A stretch of DNA of 64,000 bases from NCBI GenBank assembly GCA_964553045.1, contig CAZKJG010000002.1, forward strand, positions 145,902 to 209,901, given 5' to 3'. This document shows positions 24,243 to 35,397 of this stretch, in pieces (the stretch's first letter is position 1; every line of letters starts with the position of its first letter). A program made the position numbers and the translations under genes. The stretch is from JAWLEP01 sp964553045 (lineage in GTDB: Bacteria > Fermentibacterota > Fermentibacteria > Fermentibacterales > JCC-6). Under the pieces are notes generated by a model, which ran no database searches, was not told the origin of the DNA, and worked only from the letters and a program-made list of their open reading frames with translations.

Positions 24243-24542
24243 CTAGCCTATGCTCTCCAGGAGCTCCAGGTAATCGTCGTATTCCATTGCCTGCCAGCTC
24301 TCCGCCGCCAGGGCGCCCTGGGAGCGGGAGATTATGCTTATTCTGTGCGCGGTCTCCACGTCGGGGGCCTCGTAGATGTCCATGAAGTCGTAGGGTCCGA
24401 GGATGGCGTAATGGGCCAGCCAATTGACGTCTGGGCATGTCTGCTTCACCCTGTGGAGCCACTCCTTGCCTGTCCTCTTCCTTCCCTCGGCGTCGTGCAG
24501 CGTCTCGGGGCGAAGCTTGGTCATCAGCACGAACTTGGGCAT
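24243..24542 (-). CDS. GYD domain protein
   Basis: 99 residues starting at an ATG behind a perfect AGGAGGT site. The sequence FVLMTKLRPETLHD and YAILGPYDFMDIYEAPD matches the GYD family, small ferredoxin-like-fold proteins of unknown function. It is upstream of, and probably co-transcribed with, the cyclic nucleotide-binding gene (83 bases apart). Confidence 0.85.
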   Translation of the reverse strand: MPKFVLMTKLRPETLHDAEGRKRTGKEWLHRVKQTCPDVNWLAHYAILGPYDFMDIYEAPDVETAHRISIISRSQGALAAESWQAMEYDDYLELLESIG

Positions 24543-24695
24543 TCGGCACCTCCTCGCTTCTGCAAATGCTGCATCCCTGAGACAAACTCTACAACAAATG
24601 GAGGACAAGGCAAGGCGCCGCAGACGGGCAAGGGGCAGATGCAGAGGGCCGCGCCGCCGGCATCGGCGACGCGGCCGCAGGTAAGTTCGGAATGC

Positions 24696-26360
24696 TCAGC
24701 GCAGGAGAATCAGCCTGGCGGTCTCCGTGGTGCCGCCGGAGACGGCGCGCACCAGGTAGAGGCCGGCGGGCGCCCGACCGGGGTTCCAGGAGAGGCTGCT
24801 GCTGCCGGCCGGAAGCGGGCCGTCCACCGGCGTTGCCACCAGGCGGCCGGACAGGTCGTGCACCTCTACGAGTGCCCTGGCGGGTGCCGCCAGATCGAGC
24901 TCGATGGGAACCGGACCGGAAGAGGGATTGCAGCCGGGGAGCGAGAGAAGCCGGCCGGGGGAGCCCGGGGCGTCCTCGACGCCGGTGTAGCCAACGTCCA
25001 TGAAGACCTCGACTGTGTCCGCCGTCTCGGGGATCGGGCCCACGTAGACGGATGTGGGCTGGAAGTCGTAGTCGTCGCTGTCCGGGGTCGTCCAGTGCTG
25101 GAAGTACTGGTTTTCGGAGCTGCCCGGATAGGGGTCACCGGGATCCCCCGAAGAGGTGTACTTCTCCAGCTGCCAGAGGCCGTCGGCCTGCTCCAGAGCC
25201 AGGTGGTAGTGTCCGTAGTCGGTGTACCCGGGGTACCACTGGTTGTCGTTGCTGCCCACGGTGTCGTCAACGTGCCAGATCAGCACTCCGTGCGCCGGAA
25301 GTGCGGCGTCGTAGCCCACGGGGCGGCGGTTGGACAGCAGGAAGTACTGGAAGCCGCTTCCGCCGTCGGTCCACAGCCTGTAGACGGTTCCGGAGGTCTC
25401 GACCGCGGGGACATCGTAGGTGCCGGCGGCCGTGACGTTGACGGGCTCGATGAACCCCAGGTCGATCTTGCTCCACGCCGAGGGGTGCGCCGGGCTCCAG
25501 CCCCCGCCGTTGTAGACTCCGTAGGCCATCACCCCCCACTTGCCTATTCCATGTGAGTCGTAGTCGTAGTCGTAGAAGTCCGGCAGGCCGATGACGTGCC
25601 CGAACTCGTGACACAGGACGGCAGCACTCTTGTCTCCGGGGCTGTTGTCGTACTCGTTCTGTACCGAGAAGGAGTACACGGTTACCCCGTCGAAATCGAT
25701 GCCGCCCCCCGGCAGGACCCACATGTGCGGCCAGATCGTCTGGGGGGAGCCGTCGAATGTGCCTGCGTATATGACGTTTACGCCGTCGACGTAGCCGTCG
25801 GCGTCGTTGTCGTAATCGGCGAAGTCGACCACCGGGTCGACCAGCTCGCAGACGTCCTCCACGAGGCCCTGGGAGTTCTGGGGATAGCTGCCCCATCCGT
25901 AGTTGTCGTCCACGTAGTAGTCATAGGTCTCGGGGGCCCGGTTCCAGCCCGTCTCCGAGGGCCAGTTGACGGTCACGATGTCCAGCTGACCGAGCGATGA
26001 CTCGAAGTAGAAGCTGGACAGCGAGAGCGTGTCGGAGGCGTAGCCCATGGAGTCGAAGTAGACGGCCCCGGTCTGCGCCTCATTGTCGCTGAAGTCCACC
26101 AGGAGTATCAGGACGTTCATCTCGGTGGTGTCCCTGCCGGCGCTGATGGCTCCGTCCGGCCCGAACGGGGTCCTGTCGGCGTACAGGGGGCTGGGCGAGT
26201 CCACTCCCCGCCTGCGGGCGTCGGCGTAGGACTCGATGTACCGCAGCAGGGCGCCGTCCCGCTGCATGCTCTCGGTCAGCTCGGGGGAAGGCGGAACCGC
26301 TATGGCCGACTGGGCCAGAATGGTGACTGTCAGGAGGGCGAGAGCGATCCTTGCGTTCAT
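24696..26360 (-). CDS. secreted M6-family metalloprotease with FlgD-like C-terminal domain
   Basis: 554 residues with a signal peptide (ALALLTVTILAQSAIA). The zinc site is CHEFGHVIGLPDFYD (HExxHxxGxxD), with a downstream Met-turn-like GKWGVMAYG. These are features of the immune inhibitor A-type M6 proteases, which cut extracellular proteins. The N-terminal part has VLILLVDFSDNEAQ, typical of M6 domain starts. The last 90 residues are a FlgD-like domain (EVHDLSGRLVATPVDGPLPA, then PAGLYLVRAVSGGT). The start has AAAGGT upstream. Confidence 0.88.
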   Translation of the reverse strand: MNARIALALLTVTILAQSAIAVPPSPELTESMQRDGALLRYIESYADARRRGVDSPSPLYADRTPFGPDGAISAGRDTTEMNVLILLVDFSDNEAQTGAVYFDSMGYASDTLSLSSFYFESSLGQLDIVTVNWPSETGWNRAPETYDYYVDDNYGWGSYPQNSQGLVEDVCELVDPVVDFADYDNDADGYVDGVNVIYAGTFDGSPQTIWPHMWVLPGGGIDFDGVTVYSFSVQNEYDNSPGDKSAAVLCHEFGHVIGLPDFYDYDYDSHGIGKWGVMAYGVYNGGGWSPAHPSAWSKIDLGFIEPVNVTAAGTYDVPAVETSGTVYRLWTDGGSGFQYFLLSNRRPVGYDAALPAHGVLIWHVDDTVGSNDNQWYPGYTDYGHYHLALEQADGLWQLEKYTSSGDPGDPYPGSSENQYFQHWTTPDSDDYDFQPTSVYVGPIPETADTVEVFMDVGYTGVEDAPGSPGRLLSLPGCNPSSGPVPIELDLAAPARALVEVHDLSGRLVATPVDGPLPAGSSSLSWNPGRAPAGLYLVRAVSGGTTETARLILLR

Positions 26361-26578
26361 TTCGTATACCTTTCAGCTATCGTGTGGGACGGCGGTGTGC
26401 GCCGTGCCTGGCTCTGCGTTCGGTCTGTCGCTACGCCAAACGCCTGTGGCGTTCTTCCGTTCCCTGTATGGGGGTGGCAGGCCGCATCTGCATTCAAAAT
26501 ATTCTAAGCGATTGATGGAATCGGTGCAATCTCACCGTCCGGGTAATCCATCCGGTAAGGGCAGGGAGGGAGAGGTAG

Positions 26579-27421
26579 ATGCAGGCCGTAATGGTCCACG
26601 GGGGCGCCGGGGCTCCCGCCGACAGGATCGAGGGATGCCGGAATGCGGCCGCCAGGGCCATGCAGGTACTGGAGGGCGGCGGCAGCGCCATGGACGCCGT
26701 GGAGGAGGCGGCAGTCGTCCTGGAGGATGACCCCGCCTACAACGCCGGCACCGGGTCGCGCCCCAGGATGAACGGCGAGTGCGAGATGGACGCCGCCGTT
26801 ATGGGCTCCGGCGGGAGCATAGGCATAGTGACTCTGCTCCGCCGGGTCCGCAACCCCGTACGGGTGGCCCGGCTGGTCATGGAGCGCACGCCGCATCTCG
26901 CCCTGGGTGGGCAGGGGGCTCTGGATTTCGCCCGGCGCCTGGGCTTTGAGGATTACGATCCCCTCACCGAGAGAAGGAGAAAGCGTCTTCAGCGGGCCCT
27001 CCGGCTGCTTCGTGAGGGCGGAAAGGGCGATGCCCGCCTGCTCGAGCTGACGGGGCCGGGCGACACCATCGGAGCCGTAGCCCTCGACGGGGACGGCCGC
27101 ATGGCCGCAGCCAACTCCACGGGGGGCGTGGAGCTGATGCTTCCGGGCAGGATCGGGGACTCGCCCCTTCCGGGGGCGGGCTTCTACTGCGGCCCGGCCG
27201 GGGCAGTGGCCACCACGGGCGAGGGCGAGGCCATCATCCGCCGGATGTCGGCCCTGAGCATCTACCGCATGCTGGAGAACGGAGCCGATCCCGGCGAGGC
27301 ATGCCGACGTGAGGTCGAACGCTACCCGAATGACGTCGTCTTCGGAGCTATCGCCCTGAACTCGCAGGCTACCGGCACCGCGAACAACCGGACCATGCCC
27401 ACCGCAGCCCTCAGCCGCTGA
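26579..27421 (+). CDS. isoaspartyl peptidase/L-asparaginase (Ntn hydrolase, plant type)
   Basis: 280 residues, ATG with GGGAGGGAGAGG upstream. Motifs of type-2 asparaginases: VHGGAG at the N-terminus, AYNAGTGSRPRMNGECEMDAAVM, the autocleavage site GDTIGAVALD with Thr163 as expected nucleophile, and GRIGDSPLPGAGFYC. The precursor cleaves itself into alpha and beta chains and hydrolyses asparagine or isoaspartyl dipeptides. No signal peptide is present, so it is cytoplasmic. The 3' end overlaps the convergent next gene by 11 bases. Confidence 0.9.
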   Translation: MQAVMVHGGAGAPADRIEGCRNAAARAMQVLEGGGSAMDAVEEAAVVLEDDPAYNAGTGSRPRMNGECEMDAAVMGSGGSIGIVTLLRRVRNPVRVARLVMERTPHLALGGQGALDFARRLGFEDYDPLTERRRKRLQRALRLLREGGKGDARLLELTGPGDTIGAVALDGDGRMAAANSTGGVELMLPGRIGDSPLPGAGFYCGPAGAVATTGEGEAIIRRMSALSIYRMLENGADPGEACRREVERYPNDVVFGAIALNSQATGTANNRTMPTAALSR

Positions 27422-27923
27422 GCAGCCGGACTATCGAGACGGCCGTGCCCGGGTCGTTCACCACACGGTACGAGCACTGGCCGTAGGAACGGCTGTGATG
27501 AACGGGACCGCGATGTCGGCGGTACTGATCCAGCCGGTCGGCGTCGAAGGGGATCGAGCCTCTGGCCGCCAGTTCCACAGCTTCTTCGAGGAGCCTCCGG
27601 TAGCCGGCCCTCCGCCCCTGTCGCAGCGGCTGGCGGGCCAGCAGCCCGAAGAGCCTCTCGCGGGGAATGTCAATGCGCTGCAGGGGACTCAGGTGGACGC
27701 GCCACACATCGCCGTGGGGGGAGATGAGCTGCAGCGGCGGCTCCGTCCAGCAGGCCCGACGCCGAAGAGAGGCCCATTCCTCGCGCAGTCCGTGCAGAAA
27801 AGCCTCCCTGTCCTTCAGCAGATGGTCTCCTCCCAGTGCGGCCTGGTAGAGCAGTTTGGCGAGGTCCCTCTCGTTCATTCGAGGACGGATTGACAGCTCC
27901 TCCATGACGAGCCCGCTGAGCAT
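27411..27923 (-). CDS. conserved-looking protein of unknown function
   Basis: 170 residues with ATG and an AAGGA site. It is rich in Arg and Leu, with a recognisable N-terminal helical motif (ERDLAKLLYQAALGGDHLLKD) and a C-terminal HRGPVHHSRSYGQCSYRVV. I recall similar 'AKLLYQ...GGDHLLKD' hypothetical proteins in other bacteria but cannot name a domain or function. No membrane segment or signal peptide is visible. Confidence 0.6.
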   Translation of the reverse strand: MLSGLVMEELSIRPRMNERDLAKLLYQAALGGDHLLKDREAFLHGLREEWASLRRRACWTEPPLQLISPHGDVWRVHLSPLQRIDIPRERLFGLLARQPLRQGRRAGYRRLLEEAVELAARGSIPFDADRLDQYRRHRGPVHHSRSYGQCSYRVVNDPGTAVSIVRLLSG

Positions 27924-28047
27924 GTGATCCTTCCCTTCCGACCAATCCGGGCCTTGCCGGGGCTGCCGAAGTGGTGCAGTCTACCATAGGGCCTTCGCAT
28001 CCGGGAGCGTAGTGCCCGCACTCGAGCCGGTACGGAAGGGAGTCGAA

Positions 28048-28710
28048 ATGGGCAGGATAACCTGGGTGATGTATGCGGCAGCGGCGTTGGCGGTCTCCTG
28101 CGCCCGCTCCCGGGGCGCCGTCGGACCGCTGCCGGAGGCGGACACCTCCAGCGGCACCAGCGTAGAGGAGTCTTTGGAGGCGCGCCGGTCGGTGCGGAGC
28201 TACTCCGACCGCCCCCTCACATTGTCCGAGGTAGCCCAGCTGCTGTGGGCGGCCCAGGGGATTACCTCCAGCAGGGGCTTCAGAACGGCCCCCTCGGCGG
28301 GAGCCCTCTACCCCTTCACGGTATACCTGGTTGCCGGACGGGTGGATTCCCTGGAGGCCGGCGTGTACAGGTATTTGCCCCAGGAGCACAGCATCGAGAG
28401 GGTGGCCGGCGGAGATCGCAGGCCCGAGCTGCGCGAGGCGTGCCTCGGCCAGAGCTGCGTCGGGTCCGCTCCCGTCTGCCTGGTGCTGGTCGCCGAGCCC
28501 TCGGTGACCACATCCGTATACGTCAACAGGGGAATGATGTACGTTCACATGGAGGCTGGGCACATCTCCCAGAACATATACCTCCAGTGTCATGCGCTGG
28601 GCCTGGGTACGGTAGCAGTAGGGGCTCTGGACCCGTCCGCTGTGGGGCGGATACTCGGGCTCCCGGAGGACTCGGAGGCCATGTACGTTATGCCGGTCGG
28701 AGCGCTTTGA
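28048..28710 (+). CDS. SagB/nitroreductase-family lipoprotein
   Basis: 220 residues from the ATG at 28048, five bases after AAGGGAG. A signal peptide ends in a lipobox-like LAVSC. The mature part is a SagB-type FMN oxidoreductase: ARRSVRSYSDRPLTLSEV, LLWAAQGITS, RTAPSAGALYPFTVYLVAG, and a C-terminal GLGTVAVGALDP. SagB enzymes oxidise azolines in peptide toxin synthesis, but stand-alone homologs are common and their substrates are unknown. No leader peptide or cyclodehydratase gene is near, so a general oxidoreductase is more likely. Confidence 0.85.
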   Translation: MGRITWVMYAAAALAVSCARSRGAVGPLPEADTSSGTSVEESLEARRSVRSYSDRPLTLSEVAQLLWAAQGITSSRGFRTAPSAGALYPFTVYLVAGRVDSLEAGVYRYLPQEHSIERVAGGDRRPELREACLGQSCVGSAPVCLVLVAEPSVTTSVYVNRGMMYVHMEAGHISQNIYLQCHALGLGTVAVGALDPSAVGRILGLPEDSEAMYVMPVGAL

Positions 28711-28786
28711 GAGCGGGCTGGCTGGAGGAGGTCGACGTGAATATATCCGGATTGGGGTCAACGTTTGATAGCAGAGGGGGTTTAGG

Positions 28787-30001
28787 ATGTCGACGCTGTT
28801 TTCGACCGGCCTCTCCGGGGGGGAGAGCGGGGCGGCGGCCGCCGCCGGTGCCCTGGACAGCGCCATGGAAGGCCTGCAGGGCCGGCCCGACCTTGCCCTG
28901 GTGTACTCCTCATCGGAGTTCGACTACGGGGAGGTTCTGAATGCGGTGTCAGAGCGCCTGGGGGACGTCCCGGTGGTGGGCTGCTCCACGGCCGGGCAGT
29001 TCACCGCGTGCGAGGTGGGAAGGGAGACCGTCTCGGTAGCTCTCTTGGAGTCCGACGAGATGCGCTTCTCCACCGCCCTGGCCGGTGGTCTCTCCCGGGA
29101 CCACGAAGCGGTGGTGCGGTCTCTGGCCAAGGCCGTACCGGAGGTGCCCGAGGGGCATCAGCTGACGGCGCTGATGCTGGTGGACGGCCTTTCGGGAGCC
29201 GGGGAGGAGCTCACCGTGATGGCCGCCAGGCTCTTCGAGAAGCTCGCGGGCTGTCCCGTGCGGCTGGTGGGCGGCTTTGCGGGCGACGACCTGCTGTTCA
29301 GGGCAACCGAGGTCTTTCACGGCCGGGAGCACCTTTCCGATGCCGCCGCCGTCTGCTTCATGGTTACGCCCTTTCCCGTGTTCACCTCGGTTCAGCACGG
29401 TCACATGCCGCTGAGCGGGCCACACAAGGTCACCTCCTCCAGCGGAAACATCGTAAGCGAGATCGACGGAACCCCCGCCTGGGAGGTCTGGCGCAGGGAG
29501 ACCGAGCCCCACCTGGATCGTCTGGGCGAGGGGCTGGACCTGGACGACCCGGTGACACTCAGCCGTCTCATACTGGGCAATTTCGAGCTGGGTCTGGCCA
29601 CGGATTCCGACGGCATGTACAAGATCCGCTTTCCCATGAGGCGCAGAGATGACGGCTCGCTCGTCTTCAGCTGCTCCATTCCCCAGGGGTCGGTATTCCG
29701 GATAATGGACGGCTGCGATGCCGAAAAGCAGATAGCGGCCTCCAGGAGGGCGGCGGAGCAGGCGGCGGCATGCGCCCGGCGGGCCGGCTATTCGAGCTTC
29801 AGCGGGGCCATGGTCTTCGAGTGCGGAGTGAGGATGGCGCTGCTGAGGGACCGGTTCATCCGTTCCATCCAGAGCTATCGCGAGACCCTGCCGGGAACCC
29901 CGCTCATGGGATGGGAGACCTACGGCGAGATAAGAATGGAACCGGGGAGCTACAGCGGCTTCCACAACACCACCACGGTGGTAATGCTGATTCCGGAGTG
30001 A
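28787..30001 (+). CDS. FIST sensor domain protein
   Basis: 404 residues. An N-terminal FIST domain (about residues 25-220, with ALVYSSSEFDYGEVL and VVGCSTAGQFT) is followed by a FIST C-terminal domain (about 230-385, with GAMVFECGVRMALL and PLMGWETYGEIR). FIST domains are thought to bind small molecules such as amino acids in signalling proteins. The histidine kinase gene follows four bases after its stop, so this is probably the input module for that kinase. Confidence 0.88.
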   Translation: MSTLFSTGLSGGESGAAAAAGALDSAMEGLQGRPDLALVYSSSEFDYGEVLNAVSERLGDVPVVGCSTAGQFTACEVGRETVSVALLESDEMRFSTALAGGLSRDHEAVVRSLAKAVPEVPEGHQLTALMLVDGLSGAGEELTVMAARLFEKLAGCPVRLVGGFAGDDLLFRATEVFHGREHLSDAAAVCFMVTPFPVFTSVQHGHMPLSGPHKVTSSSGNIVSEIDGTPAWEVWRRETEPHLDRLGEGLDLDDPVTLSRLILGNFELGLATDSDGMYKIRFPMRRRDDGSLVFSCSIPQGSVFRIMDGCDAEKQIAASRRAAEQAAACARRAGYSSFSGAMVFECGVRMALLRDRFIRSIQSYRETLPGTPLMGWETYGEIRMEPGSYSGFHNTTTVVMLIPE

Positions 30002-30005
30002 CTGT

Positions 30006-31847
<1,842 letters not shown>

Positions 31848-31910
31848 TGCCGGCGGAGTATTTCCGGCAGACGGACCGGTTTGCCCGAACGCGCTTTTCC
31901 GGAGGTTGAG

Positions 31911-33332
31911 ATGCCCCTGACTTCTCAGAAGACCAAGATCGTCTGCACCATAGGTCCGGCCTGTTCCAGCCCGGATGTAATGGCCGGCATGGTCCGCAGC
32001 GGAATGGGAGCTGCCAGGCTGAACTTCGCCCACGGCGACCGGGAGTCCATGGCCGAGCTGCTGGACCGGCTGGAAGCGGTTTCCCGTGAGGTCGGCAGAA
32101 GGATAACCGTGCTGGCGGATCTGGCGGGCCCGAAGATCCGAGTGGGCGATCTTCGCCAGGGGAGCCTGGACCTGCAACGGGGGGATGGCATCACTCTGAT
32201 GGACGGCCGGCCCCGGGCCCGGGATGAGGTTCCGCTGGCTGTGTCGGGGGTAGCGGGCCGGCTGGAGTCCGGCGACCTGGTGTTCATGAACGACGGTTTC
32301 ATTCGCCTCAGTGTAATCGGTGTAGAAGAGGGCCGGGCCAGGTGCCGGGTGGAGAGCGGCGGCCGACTGTTCTCCGGGAAGGGCGTGAACGTCCCGGGAA
32401 GGGACCTGGGTCTGGAGGCGCTCACGGAGTCGGACCGGGACTGGATCGCCTTTGCCGCCGAGCACGCGATCGACGCCCTCAGCGTCTCCTTCGTGAGGTC
32501 AGCCGGGGACGTGGAGAAGGTCAGGGGAATAGCGGCCGGGCTGGATTACCGGCCGTTCCTGGTGGCAAAGATCGAACGGGGGCAGGCCCTGGCCAACCTG
32601 GACGGAATACTGGCCTCCGCCGACGGCCTCATGGTCGCTCGGGGAGACCTGGGCGTGGAGACCGAGATCGAGAGGATAGCCCTGGTCCAGAAGACGCTGA
32701 TCCGGCGGGCAAGGTATGCGGAGAAGCCGGTTATCACGGCCACCCAGATGCTGGAGTCCATGGTCTCCAATCCCCGCCCCACCAGGGCGGAGGCCACGGA
32801 CGTCGCCAACGCGGTGCTGGACGGAACCGACTGCCTGATGCTCTCCGAGGAGACCGCCATGGGGGAATACCCCGTCGAGACGGTTGCCACAATGGCCCGA
32901 ATAGCCGGGCTCACCGAGGAGCGCATGGCCCGGGACCCCGGGTTCGCCGATACCATCAGATGGGACCGCGGACCGCGGCGGGACGTCAGGGACCTGGTGG
33001 TGGACAGCGTAAAAACGATTGTGGAAGCCAGCGAGCCGGTGGCGGTCGTCACCCCCACCAGCGGAGGCACCACCCCCCGGAAGATATCCCGGCACCGGCT
33101 CCCTGTATGGGTGGTGGCGGTCACCACCGAAGAGAGAACCTGCAGGGAGCTGGGGCTGTCATGGGGAGTCCATCCCGTCCTGGTCCCGCAGCGCCCCCCG
33201 GGCTGGGAGGAGTTCGCGGCCGACTGGATTCGGCGCCAGGGCATCGACAGCGGACTCGTGATTCTCACCGAGGGCAGCTCTGCCGCCGACGCCGACGCAC
33301 TTAGCAGAACGGAGATCATCCGCCTGGACTAG
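31911..33332 (+). CDS. pyk: pyruvate kinase
   Basis: 473 residues from the ATG at 31911, which follows GGAGGT; ten extra upstream codons are open but lack that site. Motifs: TKIVCTIGPACSSPDVM, ARLNFAHGD, DLAGPKIRVG, the active-site stretch KIERGQALANLDGI...VARGDLGVE, and TQMLESMVSNPRPTRAEATD. The C-terminal domain is the normal allosteric fold. It converts phosphoenolpyruvate and ADP to pyruvate and ATP, the last step of glycolysis, showing sugar catabolism in this organism. Confidence 0.97.
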   Translation: MPLTSQKTKIVCTIGPACSSPDVMAGMVRSGMGAARLNFAHGDRESMAELLDRLEAVSREVGRRITVLADLAGPKIRVGDLRQGSLDLQRGDGITLMDGRPRARDEVPLAVSGVAGRLESGDLVFMNDGFIRLSVIGVEEGRARCRVESGGRLFSGKGVNVPGRDLGLEALTESDRDWIAFAAEHAIDALSVSFVRSAGDVEKVRGIAAGLDYRPFLVAKIERGQALANLDGILASADGLMVARGDLGVETEIERIALVQKTLIRRARYAEKPVITATQMLESMVSNPRPTRAEATDVANAVLDGTDCLMLSEETAMGEYPVETVATMARIAGLTEERMARDPGFADTIRWDRGPRRDVRDLVVDSVKTIVEASEPVAVVTPTSGGTTPRKISRHRLPVWVVAVTTEERTCRELGLSWGVHPVLVPQRPPGWEEFAADWIRRQGIDSGLVILTEGSSAADADALSRTEIIRLD

Positions 33333-33419
33333 CGTCGGGCCGTTCGGGGTGTTTCTGGCCCGGCGGGGCTTCTATATACTCGTCAAAGTGAGTAAGGAAA
33401 GCCGGGAGAGGAGATGTCG

Positions 33420-33959
33420 ATGAGAAAGCTCAGTCTTGCCCCCGCCCTGATGCTGATGCTGGTTTCGGTGGCCGCCGGCCATGACAGCGGCGAGACCGCC
33501 CTCAGGATCGAAGAGGGCGGCTGGCGGTCGGTGGAGATAGAGGACGTGAAGGTGGCCTGGCTGGAGATGGAGGAGGCCTACAGGTTCACGGTGACCGCGC
33601 CCTCAACGGGATGGGTCGGCGTGGGATTCGGAGGCGGCCCCGCCATGCAGGACGCCGCCATCGTGATAGGCTACGTGGACGACGAGGGAGAGGTGCGCAT
33701 TCGGGACGACCACGGGACCTCGGCGGTTACCCATGCCCCGGACACCGAACTCGGCGGCTCCGATGACCTCAGCGAGTACCGGATCGACGAGAAGGAAGGC
33801 CGGACCGAGATGTCCTTCGTAGTTCCCCGGGAGCCGGCGGACGACCTCGATCCGGCGCTGGCCCCGGGCATGACGATTCGAGTGATAGTGGCCTACGGAG
33901 AGAGCGACGACTTCACCGGCATGCACAGTGCCGCCCATTCCGCGGAGGTCACGCTCTAG
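33420..33959 (+). CDS. secreted DOMON domain protein
   Basis: 179 residues. Of two close ATGs, the one at 33420 has the better distance from GGGAGAGGAG. A signal peptide (ALMLMLVSVAAG) precedes a DOMON domain (WVGVGFGGGPAMQDAAIVIGY, DDHGTSAVTHAPDTELGG). DOMON domains bind heme or sugars outside the cytoplasm. Met in AMQDA and His near the end (MHSAAHSAEV) are the positions where cytochrome-type members hold heme iron, so heme binding is possible. No redox partner gene is adjacent. Confidence 0.85.
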   Translation: MRKLSLAPALMLMLVSVAAGHDSGETALRIEEGGWRSVEIEDVKVAWLEMEEAYRFTVTAPSTGWVGVGFGGGPAMQDAAIVIGYVDDEGEVRIRDDHGTSAVTHAPDTELGGSDDLSEYRIDEKEGRTEMSFVVPREPADDLDPALAPGMTIRVIVAYGESDDFTGMHSAAHSAEVTL

Positions 33960-34108
33960 ACCGATACGTGCCGGGTTCTTCCGGAGACGGCCGCCGGGTT
34001 CGCCGATCCGGCCAGGCCGGAGCATGAGCATGTAGAAGCAGGCAAACGCGCCTCTTCCCTTGTTCTGCGACGGAAAGTTGCGCGCCAGAAGACGGAAAGG
34101 ATGCCAAA

Positions 34109-35272
34109 TTGTCCAAGGAGTTCAGCTGCCCCTCCTGCGGCGCCGACCTGAAGCTGAAGGGGGACGAGGTCCACGTCCGCTGTCCCTACTGCGAGAGCAC
34201 CGTCTTCGTCCCCGAAGAGTACAGGAGCAAGCCCGTCCAGCCATCGCACGAGCAGACCCCGGCGGTTACGCCCGATTACCAGGCGGCACAGCGGGCGGCC
34301 ATGGAGCAGGCGGCCAAATCGGCCAAGTTCGGCAGATGGCTGGGATGCCTGCTGCCCCTGGTCATCATCGGTTTCGTCCTCTTCATGAACTACCGGTTCA
34401 ATCCGGCGGTGAGGGGCATGTTCGGCGGCGCAGTCGAGGAGGCCGCTTCCAGCGTGGGGCTCGGCGGGAGAGGGGAGGTCCTGAGCTTCGGGGGAGAGGG
34501 CACAGGCGCCGGCCTCTTCGAGGACGCCAGGTTCGTAGCCAGCGACGCCGACGGAAACATATACGTGGCGGAGCACGGCACTGGCCGGGTGCAGGTCTTC
34601 GACGATGAAGGCGAGTTCCGCACCCAGTGGTTCGTCGGCGAGGGTGAGGATGTGTACATGGGGGGCATGGACGCCGCCGCCGACGGCAGGCTGGCCGTGA
34701 CCTACGGCAGCGAGCTGTGGCTGCTGGACGGGGAGACCGGAGAGCCGCTGCGGCAGCTGGAGCATCCGGACGGATGGGGCTTCGATGACGTGTGTGTTGC
34801 CGACGACGGGTCCATAGTCGCCACCTGGTACAAGAACCGCGACGATCTGGTGCGCTTCAGTCCCGGAGGCGGGCTGGACCTGCACATCACGGAAGTGGTC
34901 AGCGGAGTCACAGGGGATTCCGAGCTGGACGCCACGGTGGCGGTGGACGGCCAGGGCGCCATATACGTGCTGGGCACCTTCAACTGCGCCGTAGTCAAGT
35001 ACACCAGGGCAGGGGAGTTCCGCAACAGGTTCGGCTCCGAGGGCGACGCCGAGGGCCAGTTCAGCAACCCCGGTGTCGTGGAGGTGGACGGCCAGGGAAA
35101 CCTTCACGTGGCTGACATTTTCGGTGTCAGGGTCTTCGCCCCCGACGGCAGGTACCTGGACACCTGGATCGAGGGCGGCTACGTGTACGACATGGACTTC
35201 CGCGATGGCCGAATGTACACGGTGAACAACGAGGAGAAGATCCGGGTCCTGACGGTGCCGGAGTTCGAGTAG
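34109..35272 (+). CDS. zinc ribbon, membrane-anchored NHL propeller protein
   Basis: 387 residues starting at TTG, with AAAGG upstream. An N-terminal zinc ribbon (CPSCGADL...CPYCEST, residues 7-29) is followed by a linker, one membrane segment (about 75-92, WLGCLLPLVIIGFVLFM) and an NHL-type propeller (about 120-387, blades such as ASDADGNIYVAEHGTGRVQVF and VEVDGQGNLHVADIFGVRVF). The zinc ribbon would be cytoplasmic and the propeller outside. It shares the zinc ribbon plus propeller plan with the protein at 46311-47885. Function is unknown. Confidence 0.75.
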   Translation: MSKEFSCPSCGADLKLKGDEVHVRCPYCESTVFVPEEYRSKPVQPSHEQTPAVTPDYQAAQRAAMEQAAKSAKFGRWLGCLLPLVIIGFVLFMNYRFNPAVRGMFGGAVEEAASSVGLGGRGEVLSFGGEGTGAGLFEDARFVASDADGNIYVAEHGTGRVQVFDDEGEFRTQWFVGEGEDVYMGGMDAAADGRLAVTYGSELWLLDGETGEPLRQLEHPDGWGFDDVCVADDGSIVATWYKNRDDLVRFSPGGGLDLHITEVVSGVTGDSELDATVAVDGQGAIYVLGTFNCAVVKYTRAGEFRNRFGSEGDAEGQFSNPGVVEVDGQGNLHVADIFGVRVFAPDGRYLDTWIEGGYVYDMDFRDGRMYTVNNEEKIRVLTVPEFE

Positions 35273-35397
35273 GAAGGTTTTCCTCCGCTGCCGCTGTTTC
35301 GACGGATATGCTCTAATCGCTTCATGGACGACCACATGGGAGCGAACCACATGTTCAACACGCCCGGAACGGACGGGATGACAAGAAGGGAAGATCT

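Noticed and set aside
26510..26575. Sequence resembling part of a cobalamin riboswitch (GGAATCGGTGCAATCTC) before the isoaspartyl peptidase
   Set aside because: The rest of the conserved core and the B12-box order are not found, and the downstream gene has no link to B12.
28048..28710. A peptide toxin (TOMM) cluster suggested by the SagB-like protein
   Set aside because: No cyclodehydratase, protease, ABC exporter or precursor peptide lies nearby, and the protein has a lipoprotein signal, unlike toxin SagB.
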